From: Elioraea sp. Yellowstone
GTDB lineage: Bacteria > Pseudomonadota > Alphaproteobacteria > Acetobacterales > Acetobacteraceae
DNA: 64,000 nucleotides
Direction of reading: 5' to 3'
Assembly: GCF_006704265.1 (NCBI RefSeq)
Contig: NZ_VIKA01000002.1
Coordinates: 1-64,000, forward strand
The notes below the pieces were generated by a model. The model was not told the DNA's origin. It ran no database searches and was given only the letters and a program-made list of their open reading frames with translations. Shown here piece by piece: positions 7,186 to 16,563 of the stretch. A program made the translations under genes and the position numbers. Every line of letters starts with the position of its first letter. Position 1 is the stretch's first letter.

Positions 7186-9744
7186 TCACGTCGCGCCCAG
7201 GGCGCGACGGCTCCGCGCAACCGCGTCCGTCTGCTCTGACACTCGGCCGGGCGTCCCAGCCCGCGCCGAGGCGAGCCGGACACGACGCAGGCGCAGTGCA
7301 TTCGCGAGCACGAAGACGCTGGAGAGCGCCATCGCGGCTGCGGCCAGCACCGGCGAGAGCAGCATGCCGTTGATGGGATAGAGCAGGCCGGCGGCCACCG
7401 GGATCAGTGCGGTGTTGTAGGCGAAGGCCCAGAACAGGTTCTGCCGAATGTTGCGGATGGTCGCGCGCGACAGTGCCACCGCCTTCGGCACGCCGGCGAG
7501 ATCGCCCGACATCAGGACCACGTCCGCAGCCTCGATCGCGATGTCGGTGCCGGTGCCGATGGCGATGCCGACATCCGCCTCGGCAAGCGCCGGCGCGTCG
7601 TTGATGCCGTCGCCGACGAAGGCGGCGCGGCCGTGGCGCGCCTTGAGTTGCCGCAGCGCCTCCACCTTGCCGTCGGGCAGCACCTCGGCGACCACCTCGT
7701 CGATGCCGACCGTGCGCGCGATCGCCTGCGCGGTGCGCGCATTGTCACCGGTGATCATCGCGATCTTCAGGCCGAGCGCATGCAACGCGGCGATCGCTGC
7801 GGGCGTCGTGTCCTTGATGGGATCGGCGACGGCAAGGATCGCGGCCAGCCGGCCGTCGATCGCGGCGTAGAGCGGCGTCTTGCCCTGATCGGCGAGCCGC
7901 GCGGCATCCGCGGCGAAGGCTGAGAGGTCGACGCCCAGGCGGGTCATGAACCGGTCCGCGCCCACCTCGACGTCTCTCCCGCCGACTATGGCCCGCGCAC
8001 CAAAGCCCGGAACTGCCTCGAACGAAGTGGTCTCGGCGAGATCGACCGTCTCGGCCGCCGCGGCCGCCACGATCGCGCGCGCGATCGGGTGCTCCGACTT
8101 CGCCTCCACCGCGGCCACCGCGCTCAGCACCTCCGCCCGCTCGAATCCAGCAGCGGTGGTCAGGTCGGTCAGTTCCGGATGGCCCTTGGTGAGGGTGCCG
8201 GTCTTGTCCAGCGCGATGACCCGCACGTCCTTCAGGAGCTGCAGCGCCTCGCCGCGGCGGAACAGGATGCCGAGCTCGGCCGCCCGTCCGGTGCCGACCA
8301 TGATCGAGGTCGGGGTGGCGAGCCCCATCGCGCAAGGGCAGGCGATGATCAGCACCGCCACCGCGTTCACCAGCGCGAAGGTCATCGCGGGGTCCGGCCC
8401 GAACGCCAGCCAGACGAGGAAGGTCGCCAGGGCGACCACCATCACCGCCGGCACGAACCACAGCGTCACCCGGTCGACCAGCGCCTGGATCGGCAGCTTC
8501 GATCCCTGCGCCTGTTCGACCATGCGGATGATCTGCGCGAGCAGCGTGTCGCCGCCGACCTTGGTCGCGCGGAACGCGAAGGCGCCGGTCTGGTTCACGG
8601 TCCCGCCCACCACCGCCGCGCCGGCCTGCTTCTCGACCGGCATCGGCTCGCCGGTGATCATCGACTCGTCGACGAAGCTCGCGCCCTCGATCACCTCGCC
8701 ATCGACCGGAAGGCGCTCGCCGGGCCGGACCTCGACGATGTCGTCGGGACGCACGGCGGCCGCCGGGACCTCCTGAACGACGCCGTCGCGGCGCACGCGC
8801 GCGGTGCGCGGCTGCAGCCCAACCAGGCGGCGGATCGCCTCCGAGGTTCGCCCCTTCGTGCGCGCTTCCAGGAAGCGCCCGAGCAGGATCAGGGTGACGA
8901 TCACCGCCGCGGCCTCGAAATAGACGTTCACCGTGCCCGGCGGGAGGAACTGCGGCGCAAACGTCGCGACCACCGAATAAGTGTAGGCCGCGCCGGTGCC
9001 GACGGCGACCAGCGAGTTCATGTCCGGCGCGCCGCGCAGCAGGGCGGGGAAGCCCACGCGGTAGAAGCGCAGGCCGGGGCCGAACAGGACCAGCGTGGCG
9101 AGCACGAACTGGACGAGCCAGTTCCCGTGCAGGCCGATCGTGTCCACCACCAGGTGGTGGATGGCGGGAACGAGGTGCCGGCCCATCTCGAGCACCACCA
9201 CGGGCAGCGTCAGGACGCCGGCCATCACGACCGCGCGCCGCAGACCGGCCAGCTCCGCCGCGCGCCGCTCGGCCTCCGCGTCCGACGACGCGGCGTCCGC
9301 CGCGACCGGGGCGGCGTCGTAGCCGGCCGCCTCGACCGCGCGGATCAGCGCGCCGACCGCCACCGCGCCGCGCGGCACGGACACCGAGGCCCGCTCGGTG
9401 GCGAGGTTGACACTCGCCTCGATCACGCTCGGCACGCTCCGGAGCGCGCGCTCGACACGGCCGACGCAGGAAGCACAGGTCATGCCACCGATCGTGATCT
9501 CGACCGTCTCGCGCGGCACGCCATAGCCGGCCGCATCGATCGCGGCGACGAGAGCCGCCGGATCGGGGGCGCCGGCGAAGGACACCTCCGCGCGCTCGGT
9601 CGCCAGGTTCACGCTGGCCTCGGCCACGCCCGGCACCGCCTTCAGCGCCCGCTCGACCCGGCCGACGCAGGAGGCGCAGGTCATGCCCTCGATGGCGAGA
9701 CTGACCGTCTCCGTGGCGGCGGGCCTCTGAGGAACGGCGTTCAT
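7186..9744 (-). CDS. copA: CopA, Cu(I)-exporting P1B-type ATPase
   Basis: An 852-residue ATPase that pumps cytoplasmic Cu(I) to the periplasm. In order it has two heavy-metal-associated domains, each with GMTCASC (the first at residues 20-26), paired transmembrane helices, the TGEP phosphatase motif, the membrane metal site CPC in ACPCAMGLA, the phosphorylation motif DKTGTLT, and the hinge [10 protein letters not shown]. Together these mark the CopA/P1B-1 subgroup. I chose ATG 9744, with GGAGA a few bases upstream, because a frame extending to 9810 would run through its own CueR-type promoter. It is cotranscribed with cueR and divergent from copZ. Confidence 0.96.
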   Translation of the reverse strand: MNAVPQRPAATETVSLAIEGMTCASCVGRVERALKAVPGVAEASVNLATERAEVSFAGAPDPAALVAAIDAAGYGVPRETVEITIGGMTCASCVGRVERALRSVPSVIEASVNLATERASVSVPRGAVAVGALIRAVEAAGYDAAPVAADAASSDAEAERRAAELAGLRRAVVMAGVLTLPVVVLEMGRHLVPAIHHLVVDTIGLHGNWLVQFVLATLVLFGPGLRFYRVGFPALLRGAPDMNSLVAVGTGAAYTYSVVATFAPQFLPPGTVNVYFEAAAVIVTLILLGRFLEARTKGRTSEAIRRLVGLQPRTARVRRDGVVQEVPAAAVRPDDIVEVRPGERLPVDGEVIEGASFVDESMITGEPMPVEKQAGAAVVGGTVNQTGAFAFRATKVGGDTLLAQIIRMVEQAQGSKLPIQALVDRVTLWFVPAVMVVALATFLVWLAFGPDPAMTFALVNAVAVLIIACPCAMGLATPTSIMVGTGRAAELGILFRRGEALQLLKDVRVIALDKTGTLTKGHPELTDLTTAAGFERAEVLSAVAAVEAKSEHPIARAIVAAAAAETVDLAETTSFEAVPGFGARAIVGGRDVEVGADRFMTRLGVDLSAFAADAARLADQGKTPLYAAIDGRLAAILAVADPIKDTTPAAIAALHALGLKIAMITGDNARTAQAIARTVGIDEVVAEVLPDGKVEALRQLKARHGRAAFVGDGINDAPALAEADVGIAIGTGTDIAIEAADVVLMSGDLAGVPKAVALSRATIRNIRQNLFWAFAYNTALIPVAAGLLYPINGMLLSPVLAAAAMALSSVFVLANALRLRRVRLASARAGTPGRVSEQTDAVARSRRALGAT

Positions 9745-9788
9745 CGCTGTCTCCGTGCGGTCATGGACAACCGAGGCCACAGATGAGG

Positions 9789-9810
9789 CTTCCCATCGTT
9801 GGAAGGTCAA
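9789..9810 (-). promoter_or_regulatory. CueR-type promoter of copA
   Basis: On the minus strand TTGACC (9810-9805) is a -35 element overlapping the dyad CTTCC-N7-GGAAG (9789-9805), with a -10-like TCATCT about 18-19 bases further on. This long spacer with an internal dyad is the signature of MerR/CueR-activated promoters. It lies about 45 bases ahead of the copA start. Confidence 0.88.
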
Positions 9811-9837
9811 GCGCCGATTTCGGTCCGCGCCGAGGGC

Positions 9838-9868
9838 TTGACCTTGCCACTATGGCAAGCCCCACATC
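9838..9868 (+). promoter_or_regulatory. CueR-type promoter of copZ
   Basis: TTGACC (9838-9843) overlaps the perfect 6-bp inverted repeat CTTGCC-N5-GGCAAG (9843-9859), and a weak -10 (CACATC) follows at about 19-base spacing. The layout mirrors the copA promoter on the other strand 28 bases away, so two CueR-type sites sit back to back. Confidence 0.82.
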
Positions 9869-9902
9869 GCTCCTGACACGCGTTCCAGACGGGAGAGCCC
9901 CG

Positions 9903-10103
9903 ATGATCTTCTCTGTCAACAACATGACCTGCGGCGGCTGCGTCCGCTCGATCACCAAGGCGATCCAGGCGGCCGATCCGAAGGCCTCCGTCTCCGCCGA
10001 TCTCGAGACGCGCCACGTCGCGGTCGAGACCTCGCTCCGCACCGACGAGATCCAGGCCCTGCTCGCCAAGGCCGGCTACGAGGCGCGACCTCTGGCCGGA
10101 TAG
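9903..10103 (+). CDS. copZ: CopZ-like copper chaperone
   Basis: A 66-residue single heavy-metal-associated domain with MTCGGC in the first loop and the usual ferredoxin-like length. It carries Cu(I) in the cytoplasm and hands it to CopA. ATG 9903 follows GGGAG and matches the family start; an upstream in-frame extension to 9783 would cross the promoter. It diverges from copA and has its own CueR-type dyad. Confidence 0.93.
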   Translation: MIFSVNNMTCGGCVRSITKAIQAADPKASVSADLETRHVAVETSLRTDEIQALLAKAGYEARPLAG

Positions 10104-10164
10104 GCGAACGGCGTCCTGCCGGTCTGGGCGGCGGGAGCTCCGGCCCGCTCGGTCGGCCGCCGCA

Positions 10165-10181
10165 GCAATACTTTGTCACGA
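10165..10181 (+). promoter_or_regulatory. Shared motif copy 1 (GCAAYACTTTGTCATGA type), upstream of phaA
   Basis: The sequence AGCAATACTTTGTCACGA matches the consensus GCAAYACTTTGTCATGA with a C for T after GTCA. It is plus-oriented, about 240 bases ahead of phaA, and is one of five copies in the island. The core TTTGTCAT resembles the half-site of CusR/CopR response-regulator boxes. Confidence 0.5.
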
Positions 10182-10410
10182 GCGGGACACTGGGCCGTCG
10201 TGTGCGGGTGGTAGACAGCCCGCCGTTGTTGGCGTCGGGGCTGTTCGTCATGCCTCGCCGCGCTACCGGTCGGCCATGGTCTGCCAGTGGAGCCTGCGAT
10301 CCCGCGGCAGAGAGATCGTGATTCCGCTCGAGGCAGCAGCATCCGCTCCGGCGCAATGTGACCTCGACGCTCCGTTCTCCGAGTAGGGCTCGCGATATGA
10401 AGGAACTCTC

Positions 10411-11598
10411 ATGAGCACGTCGAATGTCGTTCTTTGTGCCCCGACGCGCACCGCGATCGGCACCTATGGGGGCACCCTCAAGGACGTCCCCGCAGCCGAT
10501 CTCGGCGCGACCGTGATTCGCGCCTGCCTCGAGCGCAGCCGACTGAACGGCGGCGACATCGGCACGATCGTCATGGGCCAGGTTGTGCAGGCCGGAGCCA
10601 AGATGAACCCGGCACGTCAGGCGGCGATCAAAGCTGCGATCCCGGTCGAGGTACCGGCGATGACGGTCAACCGCGTGTGCGGTTCGGGTGCGCAGGCCAT
10701 CGCGACAGCGGCGCAGGAGGTGATGCTCGGTCTCGTCCAGAGTGCGGTGGCCGGCGGCATGGAGAACATGGACCAGGCGCCGTACCTGCTGTCGGGCGGG
10801 CGCTGGGGCTATCGCATGGGTGACACGCAGATCTATGACAGCATGCTGCGTGATGGTCTCAACGACGCTTTCTCGGATCAGCACTCCGGCTCGGTGACCG
10901 AGGATCTCGTCGCCAAGTTCCAGATCAGCCGTGAGGCTCAGGACCGTTGGGCGTACCGATCGCAGAAGCGGTTCGGCGCAGCGCAGGCGGCCGGGAAGTT
11001 CGAGTCCGAGATCGCGCCGGTCGAGGTGCCGAGCCGTAAAGGTCCGCTCCTCTTCTCCAGGGACGAACACAACCGCCCGGACACCACCCCGGAATCGCTC
11101 GCCAAGCTGACACCTGCCTTCCGCAAGGACGGGACGATCACGGCGGGCAACGCGCCAGGGCTGAACTCGGGCGCGGCCGCAATGATCGTCGCTGATGCGG
11201 CTTGGGCCGAGAAGCGTGGCCTCGAACCGATGGCACGGCTGGTCGCCTACGGCATCGGTGCGGTGGAGCCCGGCCTGTTCGGGCTTGGGCCGCTGCCGGC
11301 GGTCCGACAGGCCTTGGAGCGCGCCGACTGGACGCTGGGCACGGTCGAACGCTTCGAGATCAACGAGGCGTTCGCCGCGATCGTGCTGGCGATCATCCAG
11401 GAGCTTGGCCTGCCCGAGGACATCGTCAACGTCGAGGGAGGTGCCATCGCGCATGGGCATCCGATCGGCGCGACGGGTGCGGTCCTGACGACCCGCCTGC
11501 TGCATGCGATGCACCGCGACAACATCCACCGTGGCCTTGTCACACTCTGCATCGGCGGCGGCCAGGGCGTGGCTCTCGCCCTGGAAGCCCTCCGCTGA
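10411..11598 (+). CDS. phaA: Acetyl-CoA acetyltransferase (thiolase)
   Basis: A 395-residue biosynthetic-type thiolase that condenses two acetyl-CoA to acetoacetyl-CoA. Visible active-site residues are Cys90 in RVCGSG, His350 in AHGHPIG and Cys380 in TLCIGGGQG; length is normal for the family. ATG 10411 follows AAGGAACTCTC. The next gene encodes a DUF3141 protein with a PHA-synthase-like nucleophile motif, so a role in polyhydroxybutyrate or acetoacetyl-CoA metabolism is likely. Its place inside a copper island is unusual, and a copy of the shared TTTGTCA motif lies upstream. Other acetoacetyl-CoA pathways remain possible. Confidence 0.92.
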   Translation: MSTSNVVLCAPTRTAIGTYGGTLKDVPAADLGATVIRACLERSRLNGGDIGTIVMGQVVQAGAKMNPARQAAIKAAIPVEVPAMTVNRVCGSGAQAIATAAQEVMLGLVQSAVAGGMENMDQAPYLLSGGRWGYRMGDTQIYDSMLRDGLNDAFSDQHSGSVTEDLVAKFQISREAQDRWAYRSQKRFGAAQAAGKFESEIAPVEVPSRKGPLLFSRDEHNRPDTTPESLAKLTPAFRKDGTITAGNAPGLNSGAAAMIVADAAWAEKRGLEPMARLVAYGIGAVEPGLFGLGPLPAVRQALERADWTLGTVERFEINEAFAAIVLAIIQELGLPEDIVNVEGGAIAHGHPIGATGAVLTTRLLHAMHRDNIHRGLVTLCIGGGQGVALALEALR

Positions 11599-11663
11599 CA
11601 GGCCATGCAGGCGACAGGGGCGACGAGGCACAAGGCAGAGCCACTAGCGGAGACATACCCATC

Positions 11664-13394
11664 ATGAGGACGACTGAGGTGGGCGCAGCTCGCGCCGTTC
11701 AGAAGCGGGCGTCGAAGGCGGCGGACGACACGGCGCTCGGGCAACCCGGATCCATCACGCTCCAAGACTTCGTCGCTTATCAGCGAGACGTCCTCGAGCG
11801 GACGGTTCTCTTCTGGGACGCGTTGCGCCAGCGAGCGAACAACATGATCGAGCATGAGCGAGCCGGTCTGCCGCCGCTCCTGGACTTCAAGTACGAGATA
11901 CTGATGGATGGCCGGCAGTTCGATCGTCCCGCCAACTACGCGCTGCTCAAGATCACGGAGAGTGCCAAGGTTCACGCTGACGAGTGCGTCGACCCCGCCA
12001 AGCCGCCGGTCATCATCGTCGATCCGCGTGCCGGTCATGGTCCCGGCATCGGCGGCTTCAAGCGCGAATCCGAGGTGGGCATGGCGCTCGGTGAAGGCCA
12101 TCCGGTCTACTTCGTGATCTTCTTTCCAGAGCCTGCGCCGGCGCAGACGCTGGCCGACGTGCTGCACGCGCTCCGACGTTTCGTCGAGGAGGTTGCGCGG
12201 CGCCATCCCGGCAAGCCGCCTGTTCTCTATGGCAACTGCCAAGCCGGCTGGGCTGTCACCCTCGTCTCGGCCGATTGCGAAGGCCTGGTCGGGCCTGCCG
12301 TGCTCAACGGCTCGCCCCTCTCCTACTGGGCCGGCGCGTCGGGCGTGAACCCCATGCGCCTGACGGGCGGCCTGTTGGGCGGCGCCTGGCTTGCCCATCT
12401 GGTGTCGGACCTCGGCGACGGCCGGTTCGACGGTGCATGGCTGGCCCAGAACTTCGAGCATCTCAAGCCGGAGAAGGCGATCTGGGAGAAGTACGCTCAC
12501 CTCTTCGCGAACATCGACTCCGAGCGCGAGCGCTTCCTCGAGTTCGAGCGCTGGTGGAACGGGTTCTACTTCCTGAGCCGCGAGGAGATCCTGGCCATCG
12601 TCGAGAACCTGTTCATCGGCAACAAGCTGGAGCAGGGCCGACTCCGGATCTGCGACGGCTGCTGGGCGGATCTGCGACGTATCAGGAATCCTCTCGTCAT
12701 CTTCGCGTCTTACGGCGACAACATCACGCCGCCGCACCAAGCGCTCGGCTGGATCCCGGTCGTCTACCAGGACACCTACGATCTCAAGCGGGCCGGGCAG
12801 CGCATCGTCTATCTGACCAACCCGCATGTCGGACATCTCGGCATCTTCGTCTCCGCGAGCGTGGCTCGCCTCGAGCACCGCGCGATCCTCGAGAACCTTG
12901 AGGAGATCGAAGCGCTGGCCCCGGGCCTGTACGAGATGAAGATCGATAACCCGTCGGGCGATCCGGACTGCCACAAGCCATCCTACAGCGTCCGCTTCGA
13001 GCCGCGGAGGGTTGAAGATCTCGAGACAGATCCGCCACGCATGGCGTTCGAGCGGGTGCGACAGGTGTCCGAGTTCAGCGAAGCCCTCTATCGGACATTC
13101 ATCAGCCCGTGGGTGCAGGCGCTTGCCAACCCGTGGACCGCGGAGACCTTGAAGTGGCTGCACCCGATGCGCAGCAGCCGCTATCTGCTGTCCGAGGCGT
13201 TCAATCCGTGGATGCGCACTGTTGCCGCGCTCGCCGAGATCATCACGAATGGCAGGCAGCCGCTGCCGCAGGACCATCCCCTCCTGGTGCGTGAGCGTGC
13301 CGCCATGGGAGACGTCACTCGCGCTCTCGAGAAGGTTCGAGAAGGTCGCGATACCGTCTACGAGGGGACGTTCAGGCTCCTGTACGGCCCTTGA
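11664..13394 (+). CDS. DUF3141 alpha/beta-hydrolase-like protein (PHA synthase-like)
   Basis: A 576-residue protein of the DUF3141 family, often annotated as poly-3-hydroxyalkanoate synthetase-like. The nucleophile elbow is YGNCQAGWA, with Cys near 192 in a G-x-C-x-G box as in PhaC. A probable acid follows in ASYGDNITPPH and a histidine in HVGHLG, which would complete a Cys-Asp-His triad. No signal peptide or membrane helix is visible. ATG 11664 is chosen with GGAGA upstream; the same frame runs further back inside phaA, which is not meaningful. It lies 65 bases after phaA in one likely operon. Substrate and true reaction are unproven for this family. Confidence 0.8.
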   Translation: MRTTEVGAARAVQKRASKAADDTALGQPGSITLQDFVAYQRDVLERTVLFWDALRQRANNMIEHERAGLPPLLDFKYEILMDGRQFDRPANYALLKITESAKVHADECVDPAKPPVIIVDPRAGHGPGIGGFKRESEVGMALGEGHPVYFVIFFPEPAPAQTLADVLHALRRFVEEVARRHPGKPPVLYGNCQAGWAVTLVSADCEGLVGPAVLNGSPLSYWAGASGVNPMRLTGGLLGGAWLAHLVSDLGDGRFDGAWLAQNFEHLKPEKAIWEKYAHLFANIDSERERFLEFERWWNGFYFLSREEILAIVENLFIGNKLEQGRLRICDGCWADLRRIRNPLVIFASYGDNITPPHQALGWIPVVYQDTYDLKRAGQRIVYLTNPHVGHLGIFVSASVARLEHRAILENLEEIEALAPGLYEMKIDNPSGDPDCHKPSYSVRFEPRRVEDLETDPPRMAFERVRQVSEFSEALYRTFISPWVQALANPWTAETLKWLHPMRSSRYLLSEAFNPWMRTVAALAEIITNGRQPLPQDHPLLVRERAAMGDVTRALEKVREGRDTVYEGTFRLLYGP

Positions 13395-13847
13395 GAGTGC
13401 CTGACATGGGTCCGTCCGGTGGCTCAGGCGAGGGCGACATGGATGGCTGCACGCGTGCCCCACGCGTGGAATAGTTGATGATTCGGTCTGGGGCGCCAGT
13501 CCGGACATCGACAACACGCGCTCGGCCGGCGGCGTTTAGGTGGACCGGGCGATGAAACTGAACGAGACACTCGGCGTGGCCAGAAGGCCAAGTGCACAGT
13601 CGCCTACACGGTCCGGCGGCTCGACATCCAGCGGCGGGATGGCCGACCCGAGCCTCGCCCGATGCGTTGTCGATGGTGCGATCGCATTATGGCCTGCAAC
13701 AATTTGTCATGCAGGAGACACGGCGCCGTCGCATCCGGTTGGTAGTTGCCGAAAGGGATCGGCCCGAGGGATGCTTGCCATGTTTCGCTGTACGGCCAAC
13801 CGGCCTGTCATTGCACGCACAACGGCGCTCACTTCGTGCCCGGTGCC
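13395..13847. other. Intergenic region upstream of the two-component system
   Basis: About 450 bases with no convincing gene. It contains the shared TTTGTCAT motif at 13696-13712, listed separately. No RNA gene or strong terminator is evident. Confidence 0.5.
13696..13712 (+). promoter_or_regulatory. Shared motif copy 2, upstream of the response regulator
   Basis: GCAACAATTTGTCATGC at 13696-13712 closely matches the consensus GCAAYACTTTGTCATGA. It lies about 140 bases ahead of the response-regulator start, which would allow autoregulation. Confidence 0.55.
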
Positions 13848-14609
13848 ATGAGCACGGCATCGGACATCGACGCGCGGCGGGACCTTGCGGCGGAGGCGCA
13901 CATCCTCGTGGTCGAGGATGACGGCGAGATGCGCGCGCTGATCGCCCGCTTCCTGCGCCAGAACGGCTACCGCGTCACCGCCGTGCGCGACGGCCGCGAG
14001 ATGTGGGAGACGCTGGCCGGCGCGCCGGTCGACCTGGTGCTGCTCGACATCATGCTGCCCGGGCAGTCGGGGCTCGATCTCTGCCGTGCGCTCCGGGCCA
14101 AGAGCGGCGTGCCGGTGATCATGGTGACCGCGCGCGGCGAGGAGACCGATCGCGTGCTCGGCCTCGAGCTCGGCGCCGACGACTACATCCCCAAGCCGTT
14201 CGGGCGTGCCGAGCTGCTCGCGCGGGTGCGTGCTTTGCTGCGGCGGGCCCGCGGCGAAACGGGCACACCGCAGGCCGGAGCGAGCGGTGTGTTCCTGTGC
14301 TTCGCCGGCTGGACGCTCGACACGCGACGGCGCGAGCTGATCGCGCCGGACGGCACCAGCATCGACCTCTCTGGCGGCGAGTACGACCTGCTGCTGGCGT
14401 TCTGCGAGCATCCGCAGCGCGTGCTGTCGCGCGACCAGCTGCTCGACCTCGCGCGCAGCCGCAGCGCGATCGGCATCGACCGCTCGGTCGACGTGATGGT
14501 CAGCCGGCTGCGTCGCAAGATCGAGCCGACCGACGACAGCCCGGCCATGATCAAGACCATCCGCGGCGCGGGCTACATGTTCGTGCCCGCGGTGACCCGG
14601 AGCCGATGA
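13848..14609 (+). CDS. OmpR-family response regulator (CopR/CusR-like candidate)
   Basis: A 253-residue regulator. The receiver domain has acidic residues EDD (about 23-25), the phosphoacceptor Asp67 in VLLDIMLPG and the conserved Lys in PKPFG (about 118). The C-terminal winged helix includes YDLLLAFCEHPQRVLSRDQL and ends GAGYMFVP. ATG 13848 (MSTASD) is preferred to an upstream frame start, which would add non-homologous sequence. Its stop overlaps the kinase start as ATGA. Genomic context, copper genes on both sides with DUF411 in the same operon, points to copper or a related metal. It is the best local candidate to bind the shared TTTGTCAT motif. Confidence 0.88.
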   Translation: MSTASDIDARRDLAAEAHILVVEDDGEMRALIARFLRQNGYRVTAVRDGREMWETLAGAPVDLVLLDIMLPGQSGLDLCRALRAKSGVPVIMVTARGEETDRVLGLELGADDYIPKPFGRAELLARVRALLRRARGETGTPQAGASGVFLCFAGWTLDTRRRELIAPDGTSIDLSGGEYDLLLAFCEHPQRVLSRDQLLDLARSRSAIGIDRSVDVMVSRLRRKIEPTDDSPAMIKTIRGAGYMFVPAVTRSR

Positions 14610-15994
14610 TCCGGCGCGTCGCGACGCGGCTGTGGCCCGACACGCTGGCCGCGCGGGTCGTGCTGGTGCTGCTTGCTGGCCTCACGCTGTTTCATCTGGG
14701 CAGTCTCTGGTTGCACCAGGCGGACACCGAGACGGCGCTCGCTGCGACGCAGGAGGCGTTGCTCAGCGAGCAGATCGCCGGCGCGTCGCGCGCCATCATG
14801 AGCGTGCCGGTCGATCGGCGCGCTGAGCTCGCGCGTGCGCTCTCGACGCCGAATCTCGATCTCCGCTGGGCCGCGGAACGGGCCTTGCCGATCGCCGCCC
14901 CTGCCGATCGTCGCATCGCGGGGTTCGCGGCGCGGCTGCAGGCGGTTCTCGCGGGCGGGCAGGGCGTGCAGGTGAGCCTCGGCCCCGCTTCCGGCGACGA
15001 GGTGCGGCGCGTGTTCGGACCGGGCCGCAGCGACGCGATCGCAGGCGCGATCGCGCTCGCGGACGGATCGTGGCTGAACCTGCGGGTCGTGCGGGGCGCC
15101 TCGGCGGGCGCATCGCAGCATGCCTCCCTGCTCTCCACCACCGCCATGGCCGGGGGCATCCTGATCGTCGGTTTGCTGGTGGTGCGCACCCTCAACCGCC
15201 CGCTGCGCCAGTTGGCCGAGGCGGCGAACCGGATCGCTACCCCCGCCGCGCCGCCTGCCGTCCTTCCCGAGGAGGGACCGCGCGAGGTGCGGAGCGCTGT
15301 CCAGGCGTTCAACCGGATGCAGGCGCGCATCGACCGGCTGATCACTGACCGCACCCAGGCGCTCGCCGCGGTGAGCCACGACCTGCGCACGCCGATCGCG
15401 CGGCTCAGGCTGCGCGCGGGTTTCCTCGAGGACGCCGAGACGCAGCACGCGATCGATGCCGATCTCGACGAGATGGAGGCGATGATCGACGCCACGCTCG
15501 CCTATCTGCGCGGGGAGACCGAGAGCGAGCCGCGCCGCCCGGCCGATCTCGCGGCGATCCTGGAGACGCTGTGCGACGCTGCCGCCGATGCCGGTCATTC
15601 GGTGCGGTGGACCGGCCCCCGGCAGGCGCGCCTGGTCTGCCGGCCGATTGCGCTCAAGCGCGCCTTCGCCAATCTGATCGACAACGCGGTGAAGTATGGT
15701 GGGGGTGCTCGTGTCTCGCTGGACGCGGATGCTGCGGCGATGACCGTGCGCGTGGAGGATGACGGGCCGGGGATCCCGGAGGAGGCGCTGGAGGCCGTGT
15801 TCGAGCCGTTCCGGCGGCTGGAGGACTCGCGCAACCGGGGCACCGGCGGGTCCGGCCTCGGATTGACGATCGCGCGCCAGGTGGCGGAGGCGCATGGCGG
15901 GACGCTGGTGCTGGAGAACCGCGCGGGCGGCGGGCTTGCCGCCACGGTTCGCCTGCCGCGCAGTTCGCCGGCAGGGGATCCGGTCCCGTGCTGA
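14606..15994 (+). CDS. Sensor histidine kinase
   Basis: A 462-residue inner-membrane kinase. It has a first transmembrane helix (about 15-35), a periplasmic sensor of about 130 residues, a second helix (about 180-195), a HAMP linker, the H box AAVSHDLRTP with His258, and an ATPase domain with the N box (NLIDNAVKYGG), DDGPGIP and GSGLGLTIA. The sensor region has no obvious Met- or His-rich copper patch. It is translationally coupled to the response regulator, and DUF411 follows 16 bases later. It probably phosphorylates the partner regulator in response to periplasmic metal or envelope stress. Confidence 0.9.
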   Translation: MIRRVATRLWPDTLAARVVLVLLAGLTLFHLGSLWLHQADTETALAATQEALLSEQIAGASRAIMSVPVDRRAELARALSTPNLDLRWAAERALPIAAPADRRIAGFAARLQAVLAGGQGVQVSLGPASGDEVRRVFGPGRSDAIAGAIALADGSWLNLRVVRGASAGASQHASLLSTTAMAGGILIVGLLVVRTLNRPLRQLAEAANRIATPAAPPAVLPEEGPREVRSAVQAFNRMQARIDRLITDRTQALAAVSHDLRTPIARLRLRAGFLEDAETQHAIDADLDEMEAMIDATLAYLRGETESEPRRPADLAAILETLCDAAADAGHSVRWTGPRQARLVCRPIALKRAFANLIDNAVKYGGGARVSLDADAAAMTVRVEDDGPGIPEEALEAVFEPFRRLEDSRNRGTGGSGLGLTIARQVAEAHGGTLVLENRAGGGLAATVRLPRSSPAGDPVPC

Positions 15995-16010
15995 GAAGGA
16001 GGTCCATCCG

Positions 16011-16499
16011 ATGACGATGAGTCTTGGCAGGCGGCACGTCCTGGCCGGGCTGGCGGGCGCACCGCTGGCCGCGGCCGGACCGGCGGCATGGGCGCAGGGC
16101 GGCCTGCCGCTGCTCACGGTCTGGCGCGACCCGAACTGCGGCTGCTGCGGCGGTTGGCTGGCGCATATGCGCACGGCCGGCTTCCCGGTGCAGGACAACG
16201 TCGTGCCCTCGCCCGCGCCGGCGCGACGGATGCTCGGCATTCCGGCCGATCTCCTGTCCTGCCATGCGGCGCAGGTGGGCGGCTTCGCGCTCGAGGGACA
16301 CGTGCCGGCGGCGGCGGTGAAGCGACTGCTGGCGGAGCGGCCCGCCGGCGTGCGCGGCCTCGCCGTGCCAGGGATGCCGCTTGGCTCGCCCGGCATGGAG
16401 GTGCCGGGGCAGGCACCCGACACCTACGACGTGATCGCCTTCGATGCCGGCCAGGGCCGGTCGATCTTCATGCGCTTCCGCGGCGGCGAGCCGATCTGA
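16011..16499 (+). CDS. DUF411 secreted metal-binding protein
   Basis: A 162-residue protein with a Tat-like signal (LGRRHVLAGLAGAPLAAAG). It has the DUF411 signature DPNCGCCGGW with cysteines near 43, 45 and 46, and later LSCHAAQVGGFALEGHVPA. DUF411 proteins bind copper and occur in CopG-like periplasmic copper systems. A perfect AAGGAGG lies 8 bases before ATG 16011. It is the third gene of the two-component operon. A periplasmic Cu chaperone or storage role is likely. Confidence 0.85.
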   Translation: MTMSLGRRHVLAGLAGAPLAAAGPAAWAQGGLPLLTVWRDPNCGCCGGWLAHMRTAGFPVQDNVVPSPAPARRMLGIPADLLSCHAAQVGGFALEGHVPAAAVKRLLAERPAGVRGLAVPGMPLGSPGMEVPGQAPDTYDVIAFDAGQGRSIFMRFRGGEPI

Positions 16500-16563
16500 C
16501 GCAACGGCATGGAGCGGGTTCCGGATGCGAACCCGCTCCCGCCTCTCGATTGGGCAGTGCCGT

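Noticed and set aside
11247-13517. A 756-codon minus-strand frame opposite phaA and the DUF3141 gene
   Set aside because: Compositional mirror; the plus strand has thiolase and hydrolase motifs.
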